Positions 28,585-40,935 of a DNA stretch of 64,000 bases are shown here, one piece after another. The stretch spans positions 1,056,729-1,120,728 of the forward strand of contig VUYV01000041.1 in NCBI GenBank assembly GCA_008711295.1. Direction: 5' to 3'. The DNA is from Anarhynchus alexandrinus (Eukaryota; Chordata; Aves; Charadriiformes; Charadriidae). The notes beneath the pieces were generated by a model that was not told the origin of the DNA, did no database searches, and saw only the letters and a program-made list of their open reading frames with translations. The translations under genes were made by a program, and so were the position numbers. Position 1 is the first letter of the stretch, and each line of letters opens with the position of its first letter.

Positions 28585-28647
28585 TTCTTTGAATATTGGG
28601 TACGTAAAATTTGAATATTTCTTCTTTGAATATTGGGTACGTAAAAT
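28585..28647. repeat. 26-bp direct repeat, period 37
   Basis: The word TTCTTTGAATATTGGGTACGTAAAAT occurs identically at 28585-28610 and 28622-28647. It is a recent-looking local duplication, since the copies are identical. No mobile element is visible between them. Confidence 0.9.
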
Positions 28648-31198
28648 ATGCAAAAAATACTTTTTTTTCTGATCAGTTACATAGGTTGTGTTTCAGAGCT
28701 TTTCTCATCCAAACTGTAATAACTTAAACAAGGATTTGCCATTGATAAATTTATAGAAGTGTTAAATGCCTTGTGAAGCCGTTGCAAGCAAAAAGCAATA
28801 CATTTTATAAATTGCTTGTCCAACTGCTAGATATCAGCCTGATAAACACAATGTGGAATAAATTTGTGACTCATACTCTAATGGAATAATGACATTTGCA
28901 ATACAAAATTTTTTGGTAGATAGGAGTTCTGGCAGTAAGAGTGACAGGAATTCTGTGAATCCTGCCTTTTGTTTTGGCTAAATACTTACCTGTATTCCAG
29001 TGAAATTTAATTGTAATTCTTTATTGTAGTTTGAGAGTTGAAGTTAAGGAATACTGAATAGTTCTAAGCCATATTTTCCTCCATAAAAGCATACTTTCAC
29101 TTAATTATGATCTCTTTTTTGGTATTAGTGGTTGGATGGAATCAGCTACTGTGTTTCTGCCCCACTGTGTTGGAGTATTCCTTCTTGTCTGAATACACTG
29201 ATTTGGCTCTACGTCAAACAAACGGGCCAAAGCCGCATTGTCTAGAAATTTTGATTTATTCATTTGCTATCAATAGCAAATACAAATAGCATACCTCTTC
29301 AATATATGTAAAGTTTTGTTCTATCTTTATCATTCCTTTAGATAGATAGTTAACTGCAGGTCTCAAAAATTCCAAGGATCTATCCAAACTCCGTATGTGT
29401 GGTCTCTATAAGAAATGTAGTAGGTTGCATTATGCAAACATTTAATAGGAAGAATTTTAAGAAATCTGCAAAGCTAGCTTGTGGATCTTAGAGAATCGAA
29501 AACCCAAACAAGAAGAGAAAACCACTGAGGCAAGCTGCACACTGTGACAGTAACTAAATCAAATATACTGAAGTGTATAGAAAGTTCTAAACACTCAGAG
29601 CAGAAGTTACGTAAATCCTGCTTTGTCAGTCAGAAGGTAAGCTTAATAATGCATAAATACATAATACTGTTATAACATGTAATTTCATCTAAATTACAGC
29701 AGATAGAAAATAAATTAATGCAGGAATATTAGTAAAAAGTGTAGAAATTGAGTATTTTTCAGAAGAAAATTATAAGTATAAAAACACGTAAAAGTAGTAT
29801 ATGGCAAAATTGGTTAGGGGTGTTAATTATAAAGAATATTATTTGGAAATTAAAAAATACAATTAAGTGATTTGATTTTAGTTACTAAAAGCTCTAATGC
29901 TGTCATGCCACAAATTAGCTATTAATGGTTAGAAACTGGATTGTGTTATTTCAAAATTATTCACAGTATTTCCTTTGTCTTTCTTAGATAATTTGGACAT
30001 TACCAGGGCAACATATTGGACTAGATAGCTGGTCTACTCTGGTACAGATGTTTCCATATTGCTTCCAAAATTAACAGCAGAGACTTTTAAGATTCCCTGA
30101 ATTCTGACTCTGTATTAGCAGTGCACACAATCTGCTGGACAAGTTCTTTATGCTTAATGAATATTCTGTTACACTGTAGACAATATACATTTCTAGTTTG
30201 GAACAAAATACTCTTTTCCATGTAAACACATATTACATACAAAAATGTAAATTTTCAGAGTAACAGTGGAGCTCTCTGAAGTCGCTCAAAAGCTTAGATA
30301 CCTTAAATAAAAATAACTGGCTATTGAGACATTTTAAAACATGTCTAGCTCTCTGGCCTTAAAATGTTTTGGTTAGCTGTTTGACTGCAGTGTTCTGATA
30401 AAGAGCTTTATTAACTAATTGATACTTCAGAAGAACTGAAGCTCATGAAAAGATAGTTTTGTCTGTAAATTGCATTCATTGCAACTAAAGACAGATGCAT
30501 ATTGGGAGGTTTATCTTCAAGGCTGCTTAAATTATTTATTAACTGAACTTGATCCCCAGGGAGTATGGCTATCATCTGTATTATTTAAATGATTTGAGAG
30601 CACTTACTCTCATCACCTTTTGCAGTTTATATTCTGAGACAATTTGAAAACGTAGCCTAATCATCTATTGCCTTTGCAATAGTAGAATACTTTCTCTGCA
30701 CGGCAGTTTGGTTATTCGCTTTGGATTATAGGAGAAGCCTTGTGAAATACGAAGGCGTGCATATGATAGCATTCAGTGGCCCCTCACTGATGAGCTAAAC
30801 TTAAAAATAAGTGCAAACACCCCCAATATGTATCATTCTTTTTTGGAGGATGTTTTGTTTTGCAAGACTACTAGGCATTCCAGTTTTTAGTGAATGACTG
30901 AAATAAACAAAAATATTTTGGCACCTGTAACTACACCCTGTGCTTTTCATTGAACTTCCAGAAACATGATGACTACATGCTGAGACAAGGCAAATGCAGA
31001 AATCTATGAAATATCTGTCATAGGCAAGTACAGTCATTTCACTAAAAACCCTTTAAACATGGAAAAGCCAACAAAAACCCCATTTCACACAAAAAAATAA
31101 ATAAGTATATGTCATTGTTTTTGAATGCTCAATTAGACATCAACAGCTTGCAGAGGCAGTCTCAAAAGGTTAGTCAGGAAATGGTGGAAATCACCCAT

Positions 31199-31227
31199 CA
31201 TCTCTCATTAGTACTTAATGAGAGATG
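31199..31227. repeat. perfect inverted repeat, 12-bp arms
   Basis: CATCTCTCATTA (31199-31210) and its exact reverse complement TAATGAGAGATG (31216-31227) flank a 5-base spacer GTACT. The element could extrude as a hairpin or fold in the intron RNA. No known RNA family is recognised. Confidence 0.85.
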
Positions 31228-32012
31228 TTTTTCCAGACAGTTGCCTGGTATTACAAGGGTTATGCAAGCTTGAAGCAGTTCCAAAGTCTATTTGTGCAGG
31301 TGGGTGATTAGAGGAAATAAAAAGTTGATAATAGTCATACCCAACTCTCGTGGATGATGCAGAAACAACTAAGCAGACCCCCTGCTGCCACTGGAATGCA
31401 CTTCACTGGTAATTAATTCCAAACACAACCCTGAAATAGCTGCTACATCCAAGATTGGGCCAGTTACAGCTTCAAGTGCTCTCAACAAGACAGTTGCAGA
31501 TATATATTTACAGTCCTACTCAGAACAATGGTTATTCAGGTTTAAGTGTGTGGGAAACAAAACAAATTCAAAAGAACAAATTCAAACAGCTTAGTCCGAC
31601 CGTTCTCTCTATGCATCCAGTGCAGCTACCTACTGATCCCATTATTCAGTGTTCCATCTGCTCTTTTGAAATGTCTCTTGTAATGTTTGTTCCTTGAAAT
31701 CCTGAAATACATGATTGTCCCTGTCTGTAGTTCCTAGATTTGTGCCATGTTGAATAGTCACATAGGAGAGAAGATTTGCTTTGGGGATTTAGTCAAGTTA
31801 GAACGATTTTAAAGCTGAATCCTATACTACGGAAAATTGCCTAGTCTCACAATTTGGGCTACTATATAACATGAACGTTTTTGTTATCTGCCTGACAAAA
31901 TAGTAGATTTTCTAATTTTTACCTGGATTTCTGTATGAACTGCAGCCTGACTTAATTTACTGTGTGCAATTGCTGTGAATCTTTGCAATGGCTCCACCAC
32001 TTATAGGAGACA

Positions 32013-33331
32013 TCACATTTTTATCACACATGCTATCCAAGAAATCTTATACATGGTAGCTCTGTATGAAATCAGGGCCATTCCTGCTATTTTGTGACCT
32101 CCTCTGCTCAGTTCTGGGTCTTTGGGCTCCTGCTGGTGGAATCCAGCAGCCTGGATTGACCCACGATGAATGAACTGAGCCTCAGTAGTGCTGGCTCCAT
32201 ACAAAATGTTCAGATATATTGTTTTAAGACTTGCACTGAAATCTGTTTATGGGTATGCTTTAGTTTAATGGGGTGATTCTCCTTGCTCTGCCTTAGAGAG
32301 AGTTAACTGAGTTTTAACGAGCCCTCTAAGCTTTGGGACAATCACTGTGCCCAAACTCTCTTTACCATAAGGAACAGGATTCAGGTGATTCTTCATGCGG
32401 GCTCAGGTCTTTTTCTCTCTCACTTTTAGATATAGCTCAGCAACAGTAGTAAAGATTCCCTGAGGCATAATCTGGGCAAGATTTTTGGTTTTCTCCTCAG
32501 CATGAGGATATGAGTATATCCCTGATAAAACTTCCATATCTTTGATTATCCCTGGAATCAGGAAATACTGATTTATCTGTCACTCCAGTGTGGTTATAAG
32601 TGGCAAGTCTTCCTTCATTCCAGTTAGGAAGATTTTTAAAGGGCTAGATGGCAATTCCCCCATTATTGAAGAGCGCTAAAATCTAGTCCTTATGGTACCA
32701 TCCATGATGGGACCTACGTTAACCTGTTCGTCTCTTAGCCAGTCAATGAAACTAGCCCTCTGTGAGGAGATATATGTAAATTCAATCACTGGTGACTGAT
32801 CCTCCACAAATTTCCATATTATCTCCTTTTTTACTGTTCCAAGATTTCTGTTGTGGTTATGATTGATTTCTGTCTGAGACAGATGATTAGCATTCCCATG
32901 TTCTTTTCAGAGCTTTGTGCCTCCATATAACACATTTGACATTAGGAGGACATAAAACATGTACCGAAAAAGGCATTCCAGCATTTTTTTTTCTAAAGAC
33001 AGATCCAAAACCATAGAAATTGCCAGACTGGATCAGTGTTTCTGTAGTAGTTTTCTAATAGTCTAGCAAATTGAGTCTGCTTTAACCGATCAAACTTAGG
33101 TCTGTCTTGATACCACGCTTGAAAGCATTTGACACCAGACAACCCCAAGCCATCTGGAGCTCTGTTCACATTTTTACACTCTACTGATGCTGGGGTGTCC
33201 AAAATGGATGCAATTGGAAGGTAGGATTTTGGCCTCCCTTTGGGTAGTTTGAAACGTTGCATGAAATCTTCCACACTAGCAGAGCAGGAGGAATAAAAGG
33301 AAGTTATTTCCAGTAATAGGGTGCCTTTGAC
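32013..33331 (-). pseudogene. decayed intronless coding-like frame, unidentified
   Basis: Antisense to the host exons, a protein-like frame runs from about 33331 down to 32993 (stop TAG). After a single shift at an A-run (T-run on +, near 32985-32995) one frame continues from about 32992 to a TGA at 32015-32013. That second part is about 325 codons with only six internal stops (32909, 32678, 32582, 32405, 32267, 32249); by my rough estimate random DNA of this composition would give near 20. The start is Leu-rich followed by a Ser/Cys stretch, reminiscent of a signal peptide, and a short tag further on is LLENYYRNTDP. No intron, LTR, poly(A) tail or family motif was recognised. It could be an inactivated single-exon gene, a retrocopy, or an old viral or transposon protein. 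The breaks show that it is not functional. Confidence 0.5.
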
Positions 33332-33337
33332 GTTGTT

Positions 33338-33392
33338 GCCTATATATATATGCAGGTGTATCTATATATATTTATGTGTATGTATATATGTG
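33338..33392. repeat. imperfect TA/TG microsatellite
   Basis: Interrupted TATATA runs are mixed with TGTGTA words (TATATATATATGCAGG, then CTATATATATTTATG and GTATATATGTGCAC). It abuts the 5' side of the decayed antisense frame at 32013-33331. Confidence 0.85.
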
Positions 33393-36300
33393 CACATTCA
33401 TTTTTCACCCTTCATTTTCTCTCTCCTGGAGTTGCAGTGTACAGATCTATCCAGGCCTTGAGATTATAGTATAAAGCTCTAGAAGGACAAAATTATTAGG
33501 CTTTGTGCTTTAAGTATTTTGGTCATGTCTAGTATTATATTTTCAGAGGTTTTAGAATTGAGTAGATATATTTCTGCACACCATTAGATGTGGTGTGTGG
33601 TGATATGGTCTATTACTATCCATGAGGGCATTTTTCTCTATGCAACATACCATCTGAAAGAAGGCAATCATCCACTAACTGACTACTGATGTCACAGCAC
33701 AGTAAAAGGCAAAGTTCCCAGTGCATGATTTTTTTTATAGTTTCAGTTAAACAGTTAACATTTTTATGTTTTTGTTAGACATCTTAGTATATGATAACAG
33801 TAAAATAACAACATAGTTTGCTTTTACAATATACTAAAAGAAGTCAATATTCACTTTCATTTTGCTCTCTCTAGGCTCAAATCTGAGTGATCCTTAAAAG
33901 TGTAAAGCAGTCAACATATCCATGAATAGAAGCTCCTTGCATTCGCCTCTTTTGTTGACCTGCTGTTATCCTGTAAACTTCAGGAAAAAAGTTTACTATA
34001 TTTTTTTACCGTGATGGTAGAAACAAATTAAGTATCATTTTCACAAAGATCTTTAGGAAACAACGGTTACAGGTTTTAAGAGTGTGAGTTGGGATTCACT
34101 CCTCATAATTTTAGGAGCTTGATTCAGTTGCCCGTAAATAGATGTCTATTGACATGAAATGTTTTTGGGTGCTGATGCTTGGGCATTGAAATTCCACAGT
34201 TCCTGCAAGCCTCTTGCCAGATGCCTTGAATTACCTTGGACCCCTGAGACGGCATTAGCTAACCCCGCTTTGGCAGTTGAATCTTGCCCTATTTGTCTAC
34301 AATAGAAGTGTCTGAGCTAGCTAGCCAGACTTTGTTTAAAGCTAATGAGTGTCTTAGTATAATCAATGAGGTTTAGGGCTTGTTCATCTGACCTAATATT
34401 TCTTCAGTATGATATATCTAAATATAGAATATATTCTAAATTCTAATTAATACTGTTTTAACTGGCTTTAATTGACTTAAAGAAGAGTTTAGCATGCTCA
34501 CTGAAATGAAGCTGTATTTCAAGAATTCCCATCTTGCAAGTCTGAAGATCAGTTTCTGAATCGCTCAAGACATTGAGAATTAATGTCATTTCTTTGGAAA
34601 GCAATTTAGTTACTAGCGTATGAATACAGAAGTTTAACTTTAGGCCCTGAATTTTCGTTCCAAAAATCAGTCCTATTAGATAGACATATATAAGACATTA
34701 CATAATGTAGTTTTCATTTTATTCAGAAATTCTTTTTGTACTGAAAGACTGCATTGCAAATGAATCACTCAGTACTTATCATGTCAGTGATAGTAGACCA
34801 ACTTTTCCTCCTATGAAAGGATTGGTTATGATGCTAATTCTTATATAATGTCTTTTGTGTGAGACATGAGATTAGTATACATTTGTAGTTAAACATTTTT
34901 ATGAACAAGATAATTGTATACTTATATTAATTAGGTTTCAGTAATATTGAACTGGATAATAGATAAAGCTGAGCACTAAGCGCAAAAAGCATCTTTTTTC
35001 ACAATTGTATTATATATGACAGTGTGGTGAAAAATAGATTTTGTGAGGAGTTTGTCTTGCTGCTTCCTTCCTCCCTTAATGTTCTCATAAAAAGGTGCTG
35101 TAAAAAATAAACATTTCCCATATTAAATGACTTAAAGCTTTTAAATTCATAAATTAAAAAAAATAAATTATGTGAATTAGTTCTTGTTCAATGCCATTCA
35201 ATTTCTTTTTATCATTTTCTTGTAAGGATATATGAAATAACTGTTGGTGAAATATGGAATAACTGGAATAGACCAGTCTAAAGCTAATCTGAATTTCTGG
35301 ATTTGGTGGAGTTGATTCAATATTCATAGGTTTTAATGGAACTGAAATCAAGCCACCTGTCCCTAATCAAAGGGTGCAGCTCTAATTTAAACAATGCTCT
35401 TGTGATTCGAGAGTAAAAAGATTTTTTAAAATGGTGGTAGGAACAACCTGACCTTCAGCTTCCTAGCAATGATGTCATAATTTTTAATTACAGTCTTTTA
35501 ATGCATAAGGAAAAGACTAATAAGACTAATAAGTACAGGCAAGTTGTATGAAGCACTAATGTGACCATTGCTGTAAATACTGAGTCTGCTTCTTCTGTAA
35601 ATACTTCAAAAACTGGGAAAAGTAGCAAATAGAATTTTAAGAGGTACTAAGATTTGAGATGTGGAAACCTGTCTAATCCTGTGAAAAATTTAAGGATCAC
35701 CATCTTTTCTCATATGTCCATGAGATGGTTAATGGTAGATGTGATCATGATGGTGTTATAACACCTCCTGTCCTTTAAAACCCTGTATGCTAAGCCAATA
35801 AATCAACCAAAACCCAAAGCAGATTAGTAAGATTTGCCAGGATGTAAATCAGCATAGCTATTTTTATAGCCCACGCTAGATGAGTCCAGTTAATCCAAAA
35901 CGTGACTTTATCTAACCTTTAAGAAATTTATTTTGGTTATTCTGGACATAGAAGACATAACATAGTATAATTTCTTTATCCTGTCTTATTCTATTTCCTT
36001 TGCCCTGAAACAAAGGAAACGGAGGATGGAAAGTCCTCAGTAAACAGTTTTAAAAATGAGAATAAGTTCCAGTTACATAATCCTTGTGACAGTTTCTCAT
36101 GTATGACGGAGGCAGGAAGGAATATTGTTAGAGCATGCTGCAGCTCACTAGTTTTTAACTGCCACATAATCCCGGGAGCCTGATGTTATCTAATTTGTAC
36201 AGAAACATCTCTTAGCTTATTGCAACCTGAGCCAGGATCTAGAGTAGAATGACAGCCATAAATACTTCCCTGTTGGTCCCATCTATAGCACCTATCAGAA

Positions 36301-39194
36301 ACTCAGCATGGGAGCTAATCTTTTCTAGGTGAATTTGGTAGGTTCTCAAGTTTCCAAGTTCTTTTTGCCATGAAATGTTCCACTGAAACTTAACATTATT
36401 ACCATTATGGTTCCCTAAAGGAAAAAAAAAATAAAATAAATGTTTGCTTTAGTTTTGTTACCAAAGAAAGAGAAAAGAAAATGAAAACATAATTATTATA
36501 TCATTTAATTGCAAAAGAAAATATATTCAAGTCTGTTCTTCGTGAAACTATGAGTACTGTATACATAAACAGAGAAGTCGCCCAAATTGGTTGCAGGAAC
36601 TAATTTGATGGTGATATTCTCTCTCTGATGGAGCAGACCCAGGTAGTAAATCGTTATTGGTTGCCTAATGGAAAGATCCTACTGTGAAAATAAACAGCTG
36701 TCCACAATAAAGAAATTGTTTACAAGAAACCATTACATGTCAGACACTTCATTCCCTTGAGAAAGGAGTGAAGGCATGAAATATTGAGCAGTTGTGTTTT
36801 TTTCTGGGTTGTTTATTTCAAAGAAAATTATTTGGGGTTTTTTGTTGTTTGCAAAGCTTTATTTTTAGATTCTAAAAGCAAGATTTTTTTGGTGTTACCA
36901 CTTTATTTTGCTTGGAAGGAAAGACTGTAACTACTGTTTTTTGACATTGCTGCCTATTATATATGTTGCTGAATTGGTTATTGTTTTATGTGCACACTAT
37001 AGCTGGAGAAGTTTCTCAGCCCTGTCTAGTGGGGTGTATAACAGCCCTGCCTCCCCTCCTGAATATCTTCCAATAAATTTTCATTCCAAGAATGTCACTC
37101 CCAGTCAGTTTGATGCTTCTCAGGTGGGCCTGTATCTAGGGGCAAAATCTAGTCTTCAGGGACCTATCATTGAACATGGTCAACAAGAAGTCTTTCCTGT
37201 GGAAAAAACAAAATCTTGCTCATATAACTCAACCCCTCTGTTAACCTCTTCTGTATATTTAAAGTGTGAGTAAACTGAGCTGAGGTGACGGTTAACAAAG
37301 CCTTGAAACAGAATGAAATGATGGGCAGAAAACTATATTCGTTACCATCCGAACCAATCTGTATTTCTAACTATCTGTCCTTTGAGGGATGCATCTTTGA
37401 GGTACTTCCACATCTGCAAGACTTCCTGTTTTCACTTGCAAGGCTTTCATGTGCTAAACAGCTAAAGGGCAGCTGTGCTTAAGCACAGCCACACAAGGCC
37501 CCACAGCAAAAGAACAGTGACAGAAACTCAGGGACTGCTGAAGTACTGGCGAGTTTGTGTTCTTTATAGGTTTAGCTGTTTGTCAGAGACAATCGTTCTG
37601 TTTGTTTCTCACACCAGCAAGTAAATAAGTGCATTAAATACACCTAACTAGACTCATGTGGAACATTTCTCACTCTACAAATTATTTCTTAGTGTCCTAG
37701 GTGGTGCCTGTATCACCACATGTCACGGCACCAGTATAGTCCCTTGTTTGGTATCTCCACAAACACAGTGCAGTGCTCTCTCAAAGCAAGTCTCTGATTC
37801 CTCAGTCAAGGAGGTTCACTGATAATTATCTATTATGAATGTGTCCATAGAGTGAAAGAAGATGATAGTTTATATTCTGGAGCAAAAGAGGATGAAATTT
37901 TCAGCTCAAATAAGATGCTCCTAACACTCATATATAGCTTTCATTCTCACTATGAAATTTCCAAAGAGTATGGCAAGGCCTTGGTGGGATGTCTTCTTTG
38001 ATGATCTAGGCTTTCAAATCACAGGATACTCATTCACATGCTCAGATGGGAAAACATAGGAGGGACTTAAGGCTTTCTGGAATGCCACCCAAGTTTTTCT
38101 GTGTCAGGGATGTTATTATGACGATTCACCTTAAGTTCCTTTCTAAGGCTGTGTAAAACTTTGATTCATTGTATTAACACACATGTATTACTTTCTGAAT
38201 GAAATTAATTCATATCCAAGATTTCTGTACACACTTCCGATAATTCAGGAAGATCCCTTCTACGTGTTAAGATTGCGTACCTAAAGGACTGGCAGTTTTG
38301 ATGAGTTACTTTTCAACAAAGTTGGAATTGTCTGTTTCTTTGACAGGGGGGGTTCACTCTGTCACATATGAGGTAACATCTGAGGATGTCTCTATTTTGG
38401 ATGCCTTCAAAACTGCCACCTGAATTTTCATTTACACTTTCGTTAAGTATAACTGTGTTGCTGAAAGGTTCCAGGCTGATATTTGCTTTAGAAGAACAGT
38501 TTGTTGGTCTGTATTTTACTAGAATCTTTAAGACCTCATCCAGTTATGTATTGTTTCTGCAGTGAGTGTTTCTTAGAATCATCCATGCTATGAAATTATC
38601 TGTAATTTGGAAAGGCCATAAAGTTTACATTCTTGCAGCTATTCCTCTGTATCCTGTGTTAGCTATTTTAATGTATGGGTATTTCATTCCCTTTGATATC
38701 TCTATTACACTTTCAAGAATTCTTTCAGGACTGAGAGGGAGAAGCTTCTGTCATCGCTTTCATGGAGGCATTTGCAGCTTGTGCAGATGGAGGAGCTTCT
38801 GTGTGTTCCTGCAGAAGTTGGTTAGGCAAAAATTCTCCAGGTTACAGCACTGGAGCTGCTTTTGTTTATTTGGAGTTTGGGTTTTTCTGGAGTGGATTTA
38901 CCCACAGAGTGAAAGCACGTATTGGAGATCTACGTCAATTACAAATAAACAGACTTTCTTCTGTGAACTCTGCAGGCTGTCAGTTGAGGCCCACAAACAT
39001 GAGATTTGAATGTAATCATTGTCTTAATGCAGAGCTGCAGGTGTTACAGCACATTTAGGAACGTGGAGCACATGTCTTTGTGACCCACAAAGAAAAGTAC
39101 TCTATAAATTCACAGACACTGTGAAGACCACCATAACCATGCACAGGCAGTGACATTTTCCCCAGAATCCGAACTAAAGCATTTCTTTAATAAT

Positions 39195-39310
39195 ACCGTT
39201 CTAAAGACATGAAGTAATGTGGAGCTTTTGGCCTCCTGCTAAGTCATTCTGGTGCTTGATTACCATCACAGCTGGGAAGCTGTGCCTTATTTCATAGTCC
39301 TCTCTATCCT
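39195..39310 (-). mobile_element. possible ancient CR1 fragment
   Basis: The string GGTGCTTGATTACCATCACAGCTGGGAAG resembles, on the minus strand, the part of old CR1 ORF2 copies that encodes the K-x-F-L-type block before the C-terminal HWNRL motif. The match is short and no diagnostic end is present, so this is a weak call. It would fit with the other old CR1 remnant about 1.6 kb downstream. Confidence 0.35.
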
Positions 39311-40098
39311 CTGACCTGATTTTCACTAACTTTACTTTACATTGTTCAAACAGCGTTAAGAACATTTAGAGAAGGTAAGAATGGTATTTTAAGTCCCTTT
39401 GATGGACCTTCACAGTGCCATAAAGTGGTAACAGCATCACAAAATATGTCCGAACAGCAGTTTCCCATGTACCTGCAGGTATGTAGACATTTTTAAGCCA
39501 GCTGTAGGTTATCTGGCTGAGGTACTGCTAGAAAGGTAGCTGCTGCAGTGCAGAGCTCTATGGAGGATGGACATTTCATCAGAGGAGCCAAGTACATTTT
39601 TGTGCAATTAATCCTTGCTGATCTGTTACATCGCTCACAGTGTCCAGGAAAGTTGTCACTGGTGGATATTAGCATGCTCTGAGTTGAGTACGTGTTTATA
39701 TAACTTGTTGAACTGGGGTTCATGTGTTAGGATTTTCCAGGATGAGATATGAGTTGCATTAGAAAGCTTCCTTTTAAGGTACCCCTGTTATAGTGATAGT
39801 ACTTGCATACACACTCGGTAATTCAGGGTAACAAAAGTAAAATATTTGTGTTTGCATTGTGTCTTATTTCATTTAGGTATTAAGAGAGTGCTATATTCTG
39901 CCTTGACTTAGAATGGATGTATGAGCTGACAAAATAAGTGTAGATATGCAATGTATTCCTTGCCAAATACATTTAAATTATAACAGGTTTTGTAAGTTGC
40001 AATAGTGTTCTGACTAGCACTCTGTTTTCAAAATATTTTTTTATTTTAAAATGTATGAAGTATTTGTAAGTTCACATAAATGCTATTTTTATTCACAG

Positions 40099-40235
40099 AT
40101 AATGCACCTCAGGTAGCAATTACCGCACCAGGATCTGGTAACCATAGAAACAGCTCTACAGGCCCAACACCTGACTGCTCTCCTCCATCACCAGACACTG
40201 CACTTAAAAACATAGTGAAAGTTATACGTCCTCAG
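40099..40235 (+). CDS. internal coding exon B of the same unidentified gene
   Basis: This 137-bp exon has the acceptor TTTTTATTCACAG ending at 40098 and a consensus donor GTAAGT at 40236. Its first two bases (AT) complete the split codon left by exon A (G plus AT, Asp); 45 full codons follow and it ends in phase 0. The encoded stretch contains proline-directed Ser/Thr sites (STGPTPDCSPPSPD) and ends with a more basic, hydrophobic segment, LKNIVKVIRPQ. Such composition suggests a phosphorylatable disordered region in an intracellular protein (inference). Skipping this exon would shift the frame between exons A and C, so it should be constitutive unless a neighbour is skipped too. Confidence 0.82.
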
Positions 40236-40861
40236 GTAAGTGATCACCATGAGTATCCTCTTGTACTTTTCATTTTAAAAGCAAGCTATGATACATTTAT
40301 TCTACAAGGATGTTGTCACTATACACATATGAATAGGACAAAGGCAGATAAACAGAACACAAAATATTTTCTGTACTTAGGAAGCAATCTTGATAGCAGA
40401 AGACGGAATATTTTGTGAAATAGCCCAATGTACAAAGTACAGAGAGATATCAGTACATTTTTCTTATAGCATTAATGATGAATGTAATATTTTTTATTTT
40501 TATTTCTGGTTTGGTTTTTTCCAAGTTTATGTTATGGTTTTATCAGTATTAATTCCCTGTTACTTTTTTAGCTTTTCTTTCCTCTTTCTGTACCTCCATT
40601 TACATGGTCCCATAATGTTTCGCACCTTCTTTAGTTTACCTTCTTATATAGTATTGCTTCTTGACTTTCATCCTTCCTAACTGTATGTATTTCTAATAGT
40701 TTGGTAAACAAGATGCGTAACGCGTGGAAAACTTGAGTGCCTGTTGTAATTCTCTAAGGAGTACAGCCTTTTAAAATAAAATCTTTAAATAAATAAATCT
40801 TAGAACTTAATTCAGTAGTATAGAGGTAATCAGCCTAGAGGAGTTTATTTTAGAATTGCAA

Positions 40862-40935
40862 TATCATAGTTTAACATAGGTCAGAAGATACCTCAGGGGA
40901 TTATCTAGTTCCCCGCTTAAAAAGGTGTGACATTA
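40862..40935 (-). mobile_element. ancient CR1 3'-end fragment
   Basis: TCATAGTTTAACATAGGTCAGAAGATACCTCAGGGGATTATCTAGTTCC follows, with mismatches, the inverted 3' end of old amniote CR1 copies (TCATAG, then a GGTxGGAAGxxACCTC block, then ATCTAGT-CC). It is therefore an antisense remnant. It shows no intact octamer array and no coding part. Confidence 0.5.

Larger units (their letters stand above)
13935..40098 (+). other. intron between exons A and B (26,164 bp)
   Basis: The intron begins GTAAAT and ends TTTTTATTCACAG. It is AT-rich and holds no further exon that I can support. Contents listed separately: a degenerate tandem duplication (19793-19920), a possible regulatory cluster (23852-23928), a CR1 (24748-25015), a 26-bp direct repeat (28585-28647), a hairpin (31199-31227), an antisense decayed frame (32013-33331), a TA-rich microsatellite (33338-33392) and a weak old CR1 remnant (39195-39310). 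Stretches such as 14000-19500, 20950-23800, 25020-28500 and 33400-39190 showed me nothing beyond AT-rich sequence and short chance frames. Confidence 0.7.

Noticed and set aside
36908..37273. 121-codon open frame on +, followed by a second short frame to 37482
   Set aside because: The two are in different frames, no splice sites link them to exons A or B with matching phase, and no motif is visible.
38566..39058. Overlapping open frames of 147 and 98 codons on +
   Set aside because: Overlap in two frames, no homology recognised, composition rich in Cys, Phe and Trp as expected from chance frames.
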